A DNA stretch of 64,000 nt, taken from NCBI RefSeq assembly GCF_011397635.1, contig NC_064761.1:25957643-26021642 (forward strand). The letters are read 5' to 3'. Position numbers and translations under genes: made by a program. The notes under the pieces were generated by a model, which saw only the letters and a program-made list of their open reading frames with translations, was not told where the DNA came from and did not search any database. Source of the DNA: Epinephelus fuscoguttatus. Taxonomy: Eukaryota > Chordata > Actinopteri > Perciformes > Serranidae. The number at the start of each line of letters is the position of its first letter. Position 1 is the first letter of the stretch. Shown here piece by piece: positions 35,866-48,621 of the stretch.

Positions 35866-36544
35866 GCAGCTCTACAGGAGCATGCTGGAGTTCAGACTGG
35901 TGGGAAAGAGGGAAACATACGCTCTGCTTTTTCACTTTTCCTACTAGAATGGAATTATGTTTTGAAAACTGGCAAAAAATTCAACCATGTAGAAAAACTC
36001 CTGCTCAAGACCTACAACAGGCAAACTGTTAGTCTGATGTAGGTCTTGTTACCGAAACACTGCAGCATTAAAATCTTTATTTTTGCAAGTTAGTGTGCAG
36101 GAGCTTTTCTACAAGTTTTTACACCTGTTTGGAAATAGAGGTGCGAAGTATTCCTTTGTTCTGATAAAATTCAACCATAGACTTTTAAACAGCTGACTGC
36201 AGATGGACTTTAAATTGCATCATCCTGCTATTAGCTGTAATGAATTGAGGGTTGTTTTCCTTCTCTGTGATTGAACCTAGTGTCACTATAGTCCACTGTC
36301 CCTCACGCAGTAAAAGCTCAGAATAGCAGGGTTTAGCTTCCCTCGACTCTACGTGAGCTGCCATGGGCTCTGTGGGACTAATCCTGCACCGACCCACTTC
36401 TTAAAGGGCGAGTTCGCCACATAAGAGACACCAGAACAGGGCTGCTGTCAGGCCTGAACAACACGACATGCTTCCACACCAAAACCCACACATTCAACAG
36501 GTGAATACTGATGTCACCACCCACGGATAAAATTGTGTAACTTT

Positions 36545-36755
36545 TTTAGACACACGTTTTATTGTAGTAACATTGATAAAATTAAATTCAATGACCCTTT
36601 ACAAAGAAACGTCATGACAAAGACAAAATGAGCCTGAATGTGATGAGATTACTGTGAATGTTTCCAACCTACAGGAGCTAAACAAATAATAAATGATCTA
36701 AGCAAAGACAAACTCTGTACAGTAGATACAGTCGGGCTGTTCTGCTAGTCAACAT

Positions 36756-36793
<38 letters not shown>

Positions 36794-37219
36794 AGTCCAA
36801 ACATACACAAAACTATGTACATGTGCTTCGCATGTGATTTAACTATTTTTTTTCTCCCTCGTAAAACAGAACAAAGAATTACAAAATTGATAAATATTGT
36901 CCCAAAGCATTTTTCTTCTCTTAGTATTTCAGTGCCTGAGCTCTCAGTTGGTTTTGGATGCTTCTTCCGGTCTGGTCGATGTTGCAGCAGGAACATGGAT
37001 ATTGTACAGGGCTGTGAAGGAAGGTCAAAGGTCACACTTGCTGTCCTGCAAATTGTCAGGGGTTAGAGGACACACTGATAAACAGGTAGGATCAGGAAGG
37101 TGTGAGGAGGAAGAGGAGGAGGAGGGTGGGAGTCTATGACAGGCCAGCTGCCCACAAGTCCACCCCTGATTGGTTAAAACAGAAGAAGCCCCCTTCTTCT
37201 CATTTTGTGAGTGGCTGCG
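36545..37219 (-). other. rnf220: rnf220 3' UTR with CA repeat
   Basis: Downstream of the rnf220 stop in sense. An AATAAA signal in sense lies at 36563-36558, about 660 bases past the stop, and is the likely poly(A) signal. A CA microsatellite at 36761-36792 falls within this UTR. The boundary is inferred. Confidence 0.45.
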
Positions 37220-38080
37220 TCACAGGTAGACCCGCCTCAGGTCTCCAGGTGAGGTGATGGTGTTGCACTGAGGACACAACTTCTTTGCTCCCTAAAGAAA
37301 AGAGAAAAAAAGTAAGACAAAAGTCAGACTATAATAATCTGATCATTTTACTTAATTTTCACATAAAAATCTGATGGGTTTTTTTTGTTTTTTTTACCAG
37401 CGTTCGAAGCCAACACTCCTCACAGTGAACATGCCAGCACTGGATAGAGGTGAGAGGGGTTGTGTACGTGTCCTGCAGAGACAAAACACAGGGGATGATT
37501 CCTAACATGTAGTACCTAAAGCTGCCACTAGATGTCCATGTGAAACTATAAGAGCATTAAATGACGCTCCATGTTAAATCAACTTACATTGACGCTCCTT
37601 TTAACAACATGAAGGTCCAGCTGGGGTGTTAAGTGATTTTTATTTCATTATTAAACTATAGTGTTTCCGTTTTATTTCATGTTAAAATACATATTGTTTT
37701 AGCGATTCTCCCCAGAAGCATAGATTAAGAACATATAACACATTGTGAACATTTGACACAATTTAAGACATTTCCAGCAAAAAGTGATGCAGAAAAAGCA
37801 AAAATTGATGCATAAAGATTCACCAGAATGCAGGAAACTGAGTGTTTGATGCTCAAAATGTCCCGTGGGAGGACCCTAACCCACAGTTTTACGTGTTCCC
37901 CCAAATGTTGAAACAAAACCTTCGCCATTGTCCATGAGTTCAAATCCAAATAAGCAAAGTCTATCATGCGAAAACTGTATCGATTTTCCTTCTTCTAAAC
38001 AAAAGTATGAAATTAGCAACATTAGTGAATTCACAAGTACAGGAATCTGATCAGTGGTTGACCTGAACTTTGATTATATG

Positions 38081-38137
<57 letters not shown>

Positions 38138-39219
38138 TTGATTTGATATTGCACCTTTCACAGAAATGAAATTCACAAAGTGCTTCATAAAATACAATCG
38201 AGCAATCAAACAATAAAACATGCAATCCATAAAATCAAATAAAACAAAGCATCAAAAATAAAGTAAAACATAGAGCAAATACAGGCTACTAAGGCCTCAC
38301 ACAGAAACATACCAGGGAAACAAGATCTGGACAATTTAGGGTGGGACAAAAACCATTTTGAAAAGATGGGTCTTTGTTTTTTAAAGATTTCTAAAGAGAC
38401 CGCAGACTGTAAACCTAGCCACGACTTTAAAGTTAATGTTAAGTTATATAAAGTTAGAGAGCTCATAGTTCAATAACTACAATCTAGATTTAGTTGTATA
38501 AAATAGATCTGTGACTAATAATTATTTTCATTTTAGATTAATATTGTTAAGAATATTTTTGTTCGGTCAACAGCCCAAAACCATGATATAAAACAGACAC
38601 AAGCAGCAAACGCTCACATTTTAGAATCAATATGTGACTTGAATGTTTAATTGAACATTGAAATATTCCTGATTTATTTTTTTGTATGTGAACTGTTTGA
38701 TTGACTGACTAATCATTACGGCCCTAGAGTGAAAAAGTGTAGAAAATATAAAATAAGTGACACTAAATCTATATTAATACAATACAGAATTGATTAAACA
38801 GTAAAATGTCCTGTCAACTAATCACACTGACAGTCTGCAAGGTAATTTAAGTGTGACGTCAAACCTGATTAACCTGGGATTTTCAAATATTACTTTAAGA
38901 TTTACGCAATTTTAAAAAGCAAAAAAGACAAATACAAATCTGTCACAATAGATCAAAATATCATCACCACGTTTATATTCCTTTGAAAAAGCATGACTGA
39001 TATCATTGACTTATTGGTCCCTGCAGGGGCATCAACACTTTCTGCATTACTGCGCTGTTCTCTCTATTTTGTGTGTCTGCTCTGTCGGTTTAATTTGCCT
39101 TCGTACTCACCATGCAGATGAGGCATTTAAATCTGTCTCCTTTAGACAACTGTTTCTCCAAATCCCGTATCCGAGCTTTAAGTGCATCCAGAGTTGTCAG
39201 CGTGGAATCCTCTGAGAGC
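37220..39219 (-). CDS. rnf220: rnf220 coiled-coil and RING domain exons
   Basis: Exon 39219-39111 encodes a predicted coiled coil ('LDALKARIRDLEKQLSKGD') and the first RING cysteines 'FKCLICM'. Exon 37472-37398 gives 'TSIQCWHVHCEECWLRTL' and exon 37291-37220 gives 'AKKLCPQCNTITS'. Together they show the C-x2-C ... C-x-H-x2-C-x2-C ... C-x2-C zinc ligands of a complete C3HC4 RING. The stop codon is at 37222-37220. All key ligands are present, so the ligase is expected to be active. Confidence 0.95.
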
Positions 39220-42200
39220 CTGCACACACACACACATACATGCACACACACGGACGGACGGTAACAGGAGGGGAGATGGGAGGGTGCATGAGTTAGGCAG
39301 ACACTGGAGAGTCATTTATAAATCGAAGACAGATTAAATTATTCGCTGGCCAACATGGACACTGAGCATGAAATTTAGCAGCAATCACATTGCCTGCATT
39401 CGCTGTCTCATTTATCATAGGCAGAGGGGTGTGTGTGTGTGTGTGTAAGGAGGGGGTGGGGGGGTTGAGGTGTCAGGGTCCTCACAGAAATAGACGTGTA
39501 CACACACACACACACACACACACACAATTACAGGACAGACTATATGTGCAAACACACTGTACGGCGAGGCAGACAGGCTGCAACGCATTAAGTGTGATGA
39601 AATGTGTGTACACACATGTGCGTCGCCTGCTGTGACCTTGATTGATGATATCATCACATTGATATAGTATTGTGTATCAGGCTGGCGGGAGCAGGGGCAG
39701 GAAGTCTGAACTGATACGACACAAAGAGCCCGTCCGCCAAAATACACTTTACAGTATGGGACGGTTTCACTTCCTCAGCTCTGATTGGCTCATTCACACC
39801 TGATGTTACAGCTGGGACTCACTACCTGCCTCACTCCCAGCAGTATCAGCCAGGAATTTTTTTGATCGATTTCAGTTCTGGAGCACAAACTGTGTGAGTT
39901 TACACAAAATAAAAACTTCTATCAATTGCTATATATTGTAAGCTTTGAGTGACAAACTTACGTCTCTATCTCAGAGTTCTTGCAGGTTTTGGGGAGACCA
40001 GCTATGCTGCCGTCCACCTTCTCTCCACTGCTGGTGGATGGACTCCCTGAGTGAACAGACACACACACATAAAGCATGTAAAAAAATAAGACAAGCATCT
40101 ACTTTGCATTGTGTTCTTCATTTTTGCCTTATTTAATCAATTCATTCATTCAGATATTTTTTTAACTCACCATCATTTGACCATTTGGAAAACTCTAAGC
40201 TTAACCTGGAGTCTGGCAACGAACTGCTGCTGCTGAAAAAAAAAAAAAAAAAGAACAGACATTTAAGGCAGCTGGTAACAACGCTTTTCCATACTGGCTG
40301 AAACTGTCACTGTATTCTCACAGCACTATATGAGACAGATAATCTGCGGGGGAAAAATCATATTCCTGTCCCTACTATATTGCCTTGTATCCTTTCTAAT
40401 GGCCTTACTGCATGAGAATGAGAACAACCAATCAGAGTCGAGGAGTCTCTGACGCAGCTGTCAGTCATGTCAGTCACTAAACTGTCAAACTCAGCAGCAC
40501 TGATCAAATATGAATCAAGATTCTGTTACTACATTGCCTTTATCTCACCTCAAATGTTTTCAACAACTGGAAATACAGTTATACTTGGCACTGATGGCTC
40601 CACTCTTAAGATGCTCCCTGGATCAGATAAACAGCATGCTAAACCAATACAGGGAGCATGTTGCAGAACCCCCCCCCCCTCTGCTAACACAGATTGATAT
40701 CTATCTGAACATCCACTGTGAATGAGACCCCGTCAGGTGCCATACATACTTGATTGTTGTCTCCTTGGAGCTTTCTCCTGAGCAGGGGATTACATCTGTC
40801 TCTGTGTATCTGAGAGCACAGGTCAGGAAACACAGAACAACACAAGGATAACAACAGCTAACCTGTGAGATGCTGAAACAGTAAAGGAGTTTGAAAGGAA
40901 ACCGAAACATAGACTTTATTTTTGAATCCACAATCTATTACTTTGTCACACTGTCTCCAAGTTGAAGCCATCTCTTTTAGTTCACTCAATGGATTCTTCT
41001 CACTCCACTATGAGCTTATATGCACAGAAACATTAAGTGTTGCTGCTGTGTTAAAGGATACTGCGCTCTGCCGTACTCCAGAGTATCATCTCCATCCACA
41101 TCCAGGTCTGCGTCGCTGTCTCGACACTCCTTAGAAGTCGTGCTCACCAGCACTGCACCTGAGAAGACATTGTCACAACAACAATCAAAATTAATTTTGA
41201 TTACAGTAACTGTGGGATAGAGTTGTTTGTAAAAGCAGAAAATACAGCGACAGAGTGAGCTGTACTTATTTCTAAGGACACATTAGGGTGAATTTTGACA
41301 TTACAAAATGTTACATTGCCCGTCTGCTTGTTTCTGTCAGTCAGCGTGTAACTAGTCTGCAGGTCAGAGCTTCTTCTCGGGTAAAGGAAACCGTTACTTT
41401 TAAGCTAACCTCGGAGGCATCCGGCTCCTCTGTAATCTGGACTGAAAAGTTCAGTGGTTTTTCAACTGTCACTCAGTCACATTATTCACCCTCCACTGAG
41501 CGAGATCACACACATGGGTACCACAATGGCACGCACACACACACTTAAGACACACACGGACGTACGCTTACCTTTAAACCCTCCGACTATAGACGTCATC
41601 TGCATCCTTCTCCTCTCGTTCCACTCGTCCTGCAACGGCACCAAGTCTGCTGAACCCTCCTGAAACACACATGAACATACACAATGTCACTGTCTCGGTG
41701 AATGTGTCCGTATGCCTCCTGTAGCCTCCAGCTACGTATCTGCTTCTGTGTTTTCATAGCTGTGAACCAACGCCGGCGGTGTTTTCACATGGATACACAG
41801 TGAGCTGACAGTGATCCTGATGCTACGTGAACAAAAGCAGTCAGCAGTGTCACGGGGTCTCGACCACTGACATTCTCTCAACTCTACACGTTATATACAT
41901 ATATACTCTTCTCTGATTACAGTATAAATGTCAAGGAAACAAATATTTTCATCTGTCCTCTAGGAGAACAATGTAAAGCACACACCTGTCCGTCTTCTGG
42001 TTTCCTCCTCTTCAGCTTTCCGATCCTGACTGGGAACAGACAGAAGACAGAGATGAGATGATGATGATGATGATGATACCAATACTTTAAAGCAGGCTGC
42101 AGTGACTTCAGTCGACCCCTTTATGATTCTCAAACTTCACACAAACTTATTATTGTTTTATTCCTGACTGTAGACTGAAGAAGGGACCTGTTCCCTGGAG

Positions 42201-45200
42201 ATTTTCTTGACATGTGGTCTGTGTCTTAAAATCCAAATATTTTCCATGTGATAGAGAGATGTGTAGTCCTCCCACAAACAGAAAACATTAGGGAGGTCAG
42301 AAACAGGAAGTAGTTTGTGAAGGAAGTCACACAGAAGAAAGTAACAGACTGTTGTATTTTTTTGTTTTGGCAGAAGGTTGTCTGACTTTTTTGGGGAAAT
42401 CGGGAGAGACAATAATAACCCTAGGTGTAATGTTAAGTTTTTTACTTCCTAAAATGGAACCTGTTTATGTGATGAACATGAAAATGGTAGAAAAACATAA
42501 TCTTCATGTTATTGTATGCTATAGTGTGATCTTCTGCTCAGAGTTAGAGATAATTTCTTTACTTTTAAGTTTCTAAATTTTCACAATATGACAATATACA
42601 ACAGGGATTCCCAACGAGGGGTATTTCTGCAGTTGCTGGAAGGTATGTAAAAGACCGTGGAGTGGCTTTGCTAATTCAAAAAAAATAGAAATTTGTTTAA
42701 AAACCAATATATACTGGACTTTCGGATGAAAATAAACCTAATATATTGATAAAGTAAAATGGTTGAAATGTCCAGCTTCTAACAATATAACTGGAGCAGT
42801 CAATGGGAACTGTCAGGTTCCCCTGTGTAAATCCTCATTTGGACAGCTTTTTCTGTCCGTGTAATTAACATGGAATTCTTTATCTACAGAACTCAAACTG
42901 GATCCTGATTTCGATGACTTTAAACTCAAACTGAAACAGTTTTTGAAGAGGAATCAGTCATGCAGTCATGAATAATTTGGTGCTTAGTATTCTATGGTGC
43001 TAATTGTGTATCGCAGTTTGTGTCTTGTATTGTCCCATCTGTATTTTTATTGTTGTTTGTACCTTGCACTGTTACTTGTGTTCTTGTTGCTGAGTCTTTT
43101 CTATCTTAAGGCCCTGCTAGGGACAGGCATTGCAAATTAATGTAGCTTAGGCTATAAATGCTGTGGTGTGTGTCATTTATGTATGCTACATACTTGTCCC
43201 CATACAAATAAACATTAAATAAACCTGACAAAAGCTTTTGAAAAACAGAAAGTTAACACTTAACATTGATTATTGTGTCTTGTATGAGGAGAATATTGTT
43301 ACAGTATGAAGTTTGACATGATTTTAGATGGTGTACTTGAGCTTATCTGATAGCAACAACATTCAAAAATACCAGCTTCTCTTGTTATTTGAGAAAAAAA
43401 AAAAAAAAAAAGTATATGTGGATCAGCCTGAAACACAATCACATGAGGTGACCACATTCCCACACAGACGCTGCAGTAAAACTAAGAGCCAGAAACTGCA
43501 GATATGAGCTTCATATAAACAACAACTGCCATTTTTTTTCAGCAGTGGATCCAAATTGTTCTTCCCATCCCCACCCTGTCACCCCCCCCCTCCTTCTCTG
43601 ATATAAAAGTTAACATGGCAGAACACCAACTGCACCTCCTCTCCCACTGTGACCTGACTGACTGCAGATTGCATAAGGGGACATTAAGTTTTAGGGCCCT
43701 CTAATTCCCGCTGGATGACAGTGGCCCCCCGAGGTGGTGTGTGAGGGGCGGGGGACACAGACAGAGCTGGTGGCCGTGACCCGGGTGCCGCCATCGCAGC
43801 GAACATAATGAGGGTTAAAGAGACGGTCATAGATGAGGAAGAGCTCATCAAACAGAGAGAGGGAAAGCGAGAGAGAGGTTGATTAATCAACAGAGGAGCC
43901 CCCTCCTCGTCCTCCTCCTCCTCTTCGTCCTGCCTTCCTCTTTTTCCTCCCTGACATGTATTTAGAAGCTCATTATGCTGTGCTGTTATAAGGCCCAATA
44001 AAGGCTAACAGACCTCGACAGCACTGGCAGTTTGAAGAGTCAGCTAAGAGCCGGAGAATCTCAGCATTAATAATAACAGTAGTAAGATGTCTGTAGTGTC
44101 AGCCGCAGCTGTGAGGACACTCTGTGTGTCTACATGTCTGTATCAGTGCAGAGGATCCATTAGATTACTTTAGAGATGGTTGGAAAGAAAATAAACAGTT
44201 GAATTGTTGTCTTAATATTGTTTATTTATCCTTTTATGCTAGTATTAATCTTCTTTTGTAACACTTTGTTGTAAGTAATGGCTTTATTAATGACATTTAG
44301 ATCATGATGGTGCTGATGTTCATCCCCTTTAACTTGAATGTTCTTTAGATCATCACTAAATAGATTAAGGTATCTAAAAGTCTGTACGAGCAAGTGTCAT
44401 TGGACAGTGATAAATAATAAATTATCTTTTAATCACTGATAAAACCTTAACTTATAACATAATCCCTTTATTAAAGAGCTGTATCCTCTCTATAAATCAA
44501 TAGACTTGAGGCAAACCTCAGCAGCTGCTCACTGTGGTGAAACGTGATGGTGACAAAAGGTGCTTCTCGGTGTGTCTTACCAGCTTGTGTGCAGTCTAGG
44601 TGGGCTCCTGCGCTGTGGGGGCGTAATGGGGCAGATTTGACGTAGCACCTGCACCAGCAGAGGTCATCGACTGTTAACATATCAAGAGGTCAAAGTTGAA
44701 AGGTTAATAGCTCCTCTGCTCGTGTGGGCGCTAGGCCAGTGTGAGATGGTGTGGGAAAAAGGGTGATATCTGAGCGGCGGGTGAGGGGTGAGGAGGTGGG
44801 AGGTGGGGGTGGGAGGGGGGTGTTGGACGAAACACATAACTGGTCGCATCAGTGTGAACAAAAGAAACTAGAATGGCTTTTTTTTTCTTTTTCTTTTTTT
44901 TTTTCAAGATTTATAGCCAGACACCTGACAGAGTCTACTGCTCGGAGCTTTCTCTTAATGACAAACTGAGTCAGCAGCAATGAAACACAACATTCAGTCA
45001 GCTCTGCGTGCGTCAACGTACCATTTAGTCTTGTGTGTCTGTTGGCCCGCACACGGAGAAACGTCTGCAACAAACAGAAAGAACGGCATCAGAAGGGTTT
45101 AATATTTTATCAAAATCTTTCATTCACATTTCTACTGGAATAAAAAAACAGCAGCACAGCAGATGGCAGTAAAATATTAACACACTGCATGTCTTCATAT

Positions 45201-48200
45201 CTTTTGATTGTCGTGGTTAACACTTGTTACCATGGTCACCTTTATTACAGAGCAATGATGGCAAATTTAGCGGCTTTAAAAAGTGTTTTACTGACAACCT
45301 CCACCGACAGTTTCTTCATACACTTTTCCTCTTCAACTTCATTTTATATGTTTGTACTATATTTACTGATGTACTGATTTTTTTCTGATTTATTTGACCA
45401 GATTTAAAACATACATGACAGACTGATCACAATGACAGACTCCAAATAAGAAATTTTACATTTTTGAGGAATAAAATACACTTCAAACTTTAGGACTTCT
45501 CTCCAGTGTGGTCATCTAATGCAATACAAGATGGAAAGCATTAAACCAGAATGACATTAAACTTAAGAAACACAAACAGACAATACAATTTCAGGCATTT
45601 ATATACCTACAAAGAATTTGAAAACCATTTTTTGAGATCTAATATCAATCTTCTCTGAACTGGGGTTTAGTGTAAGTGAGATATGCAGCTTATTCCTTTA
45701 ACATGTCTGTATATAAAAAGTATTTTTCCCAAAACATGTTTTAAATCTCTTGGGAATAACATTTCTTGAGGCCTTTGCACACTGAGACCATTTTATTCGG
45801 ATACATTTTTTAAACTGTTCATCCAAAAAAAAAAAATGTTACACATAGAAACCTTGCACACTAAGTCTGATGCATCTTTTTGTTCTATGCATTGCAAAAA
45901 TTTGCAAGACAAGACAAATTGAAGACAAATTTCCTTCCTTGATTATTTATCTGTCACTGCTCTCTCTTCCTGTGTCTTGTATTTGTTACCAACTGTCCTC
46001 CGTCTCCACACTCTCTCTTTCTGTCTGTGTGTGGTCCATACACTCCTCCTCATCATCATCATCATCCACCTGAATATTACCATCTGACCTGTTGAACGTG
46101 AGCTATCTGAGTTATGAAAGGATACTGTGCTCCTCTGTCTTGTCACTGATGTGTCCCACCACCACATTCTCCTCACTGATTCTTAGTCAAACGTCTCTAA
46201 AGGCTTCGACGGATGTGAAAAACGCAGAAAATTGAACCTGTTCTGCAAAATGTAATGACAACGAGGACAAAAGTTTAGGACTCAGTGTGCAAATGTGACT
46301 GACACAACATGAGGTTGTATTTATTTTTAGATGTGCAACAATTTCAGCAGAAAAAAACTGACCTAGTGTGCAAAGGCCTTTAGATGGTCTGGTGTGTGTT
46401 AGAGGCTCATATTTTACTAGATTAAAATATTTGCATAATTTGCATAATATTTGTGCACAATCTTGTGGGAAATACAAATCTTAAATTTCCCTTTTATCCA
46501 TGGGGAGAAGGTTTAATTTTTTTTTTTTTTTTTACAAAAAACTGGACTGAGATGTGTGCCGGGTTGACAACTTTAAAACAACTCTCATTAGCTTATTGCG
46601 TGCAGTCTGTAATTTGTTTTAAGAGATTGTGAGGAGCTACTCTATCAAAAGATACCAAACGGTAGCATAAGTGTCACAACTCCAATGCTCCAGGTGACGT
46701 TTTTAAGGTCAGTCTATCCAACGATTTGGTTTTTGCTTTGTTTGTAATTTTGTTGAGCGCTTTTAAAGCCATGTCTTCCGGTGGTAAAAAGTGATCCAGA
46801 ACGCACCCCAGGTAATTTACAAAGGCTTTTGAAGAAATTGATGTTGGCCCAATCTTTACCATAAAATCAGATTAAACTCTCAATTTAATTTGTGATCCAA
46901 AGAGGAAAGCCTCCTTGTTTATTACGAGAAGAAAAAGTTTGTCATCCAAGAGCAGCTTTGAAACCCTTTGGAGCCTTTGTGCTTAAGGTATTTTCCACAA
47001 TGACCTGCTGTTGTTGGATACTTGTGTTTTTAAGTATATAAATAAAAATAACTTGAATCCTGATGAACTTATTACTTTTAAGGGGTGTGTTGTATGTTGA
47101 GTACAGCATTTGATCAACCCTTAGACCATAAAACTGCTGAGTCACTGGCACCACAACAGACCATGGTTTTATGATGTTGCTAACTACAAGTTGTCCAGTG
47201 CTCTAATAGCGCACTAATACAAAGTGTCAGTACACAGAAGTGTAGATTCACTCAGTAATTACCTGCAGTATGAACCTGAAAAAGAAATGACTGTATTTTA
47301 ATCCAAGTTTACAGTTTAACAAATGCACTGCTGTTCTGGGGCCGGTTACACAAAACACCTTTAGTTAAATTTTCCTTCAGTTTGGAGTTGAGGCTTTCTT
47401 TACATAAATTTGGTTGCACAAAACACTCTTATGTCTTCTATATAAGTCCTTAAAATTTTTACATAAGCATCTAAGGTTTTCTCCTTATCTTAGTCCCATA
47501 CTTAAGGAATTTATATTAATCATCTTCTGTGGCGATCAGCAGTGATGTGGTGGTTCACTTTTACAGTTTGGCTTTAGCTTCTAACTATCTTTGTCTTTTT
47601 AACCTGTTGTTGCTGCTGAGTCAGTTTGACATCCTGGATATATCCTTCAAACACAGACTGTAGACCCCTCTGTCTGCTTCTCTCTGGAATCACTGTTTCA
47701 TTTCTCCAAAAATATGATAATATTTCTTCAGGGAGTGCAGTTAGTTACAGTGTGGGCTCCATGCTTACTCCACCAGCTTGTTGGACCATCACAAAGGGGC
47801 GGGGCTTAGCGAAATTGATCTAAATGTAAACTGTAGAATTTAACTGCTCTTACTTCTTTTTCAATGCAGCAAATGCCTTAATGTTTTTCTTTAACTAAGG
47901 AACCTTTTTAAGGGATGCTTCCCAATACTGTCCCTCAGCCTTGAGTGTCATACTTAAGGAGAAAATGTAAGGTGTTTTGTGCTCTTAAATTTTGTCTCTA
48001 AGGTAAAAAAAGTGCATTAATCCATTTTAAGTCTACATCCGAGCCCCAGTGGAAACGCACACGTTTACCGTATCATGTTACTCAGTAAATCATATTCTTC
48101 TTATAGTATTCTCCTTAATTTCACCTGGTATCGGTCAGAGTGGGCGTCCTCTGATGTTCTAGGCGGTGAGGTGGGAGAGCCTCCTTCGCGCTTGATATGA

Positions 48201-48586
48201 AGCGAGAGTGAGAGAGACTGGACAGAAAAAGAAGAAAGAACAGAAAGTCAAATAAATAATTCAAGCTAGGTGTTGTCTTTAGACTCATGAGGATATTAAC
48301 TATTTACCTTCGGCGTCCTTATGAGGTGGTTGTGCTGCACTGGAGTGACACTGTGGAGAAAAGAGGCAAACGATGCAGAATCCTGTACGTTAAACAAGCT
48401 CGGAAACAGTAGCCACACACACACAAATCAACTACACCGTGTCCCTATAAAATACACAAACACAATATTGTCTTTTAAATGTCATCCCGTAAATACCCTC
48501 TGCTTTTATCTTGTCTGAATTTGTGTCTCAGTCTGTGTGTAACCTCATTTTACTCTTCCTCACTTTGTGTCTATCACACGGATACT

Positions 48587-48621
<35 letters not shown>

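Noticed and set aside
38081..38134. Repeat tract as a possible CRISPR-like or regulatory array
   Set aside because: Plain trinucleotide microsatellite without spacers.
43870..44060. Candidate coding exon with an acidic run on the minus strand
   Set aside because: The frame comes from a CTC/TCC tract, and rnf220 is already continuous from 45022 to 42029 without it.
44751..44969. + strand frame with Gly/Arg-rich start
   Set aside because: Driven by a G-rich tract and a T-rich run; overlaps no splice sites or domain.
47265..47277. Possible 13-base microexon in rnf220 between AG and GT (minus strand)
   Set aside because: Thirteen bases would break the frame between the exons at 48125 and 45064, which join perfectly without it.
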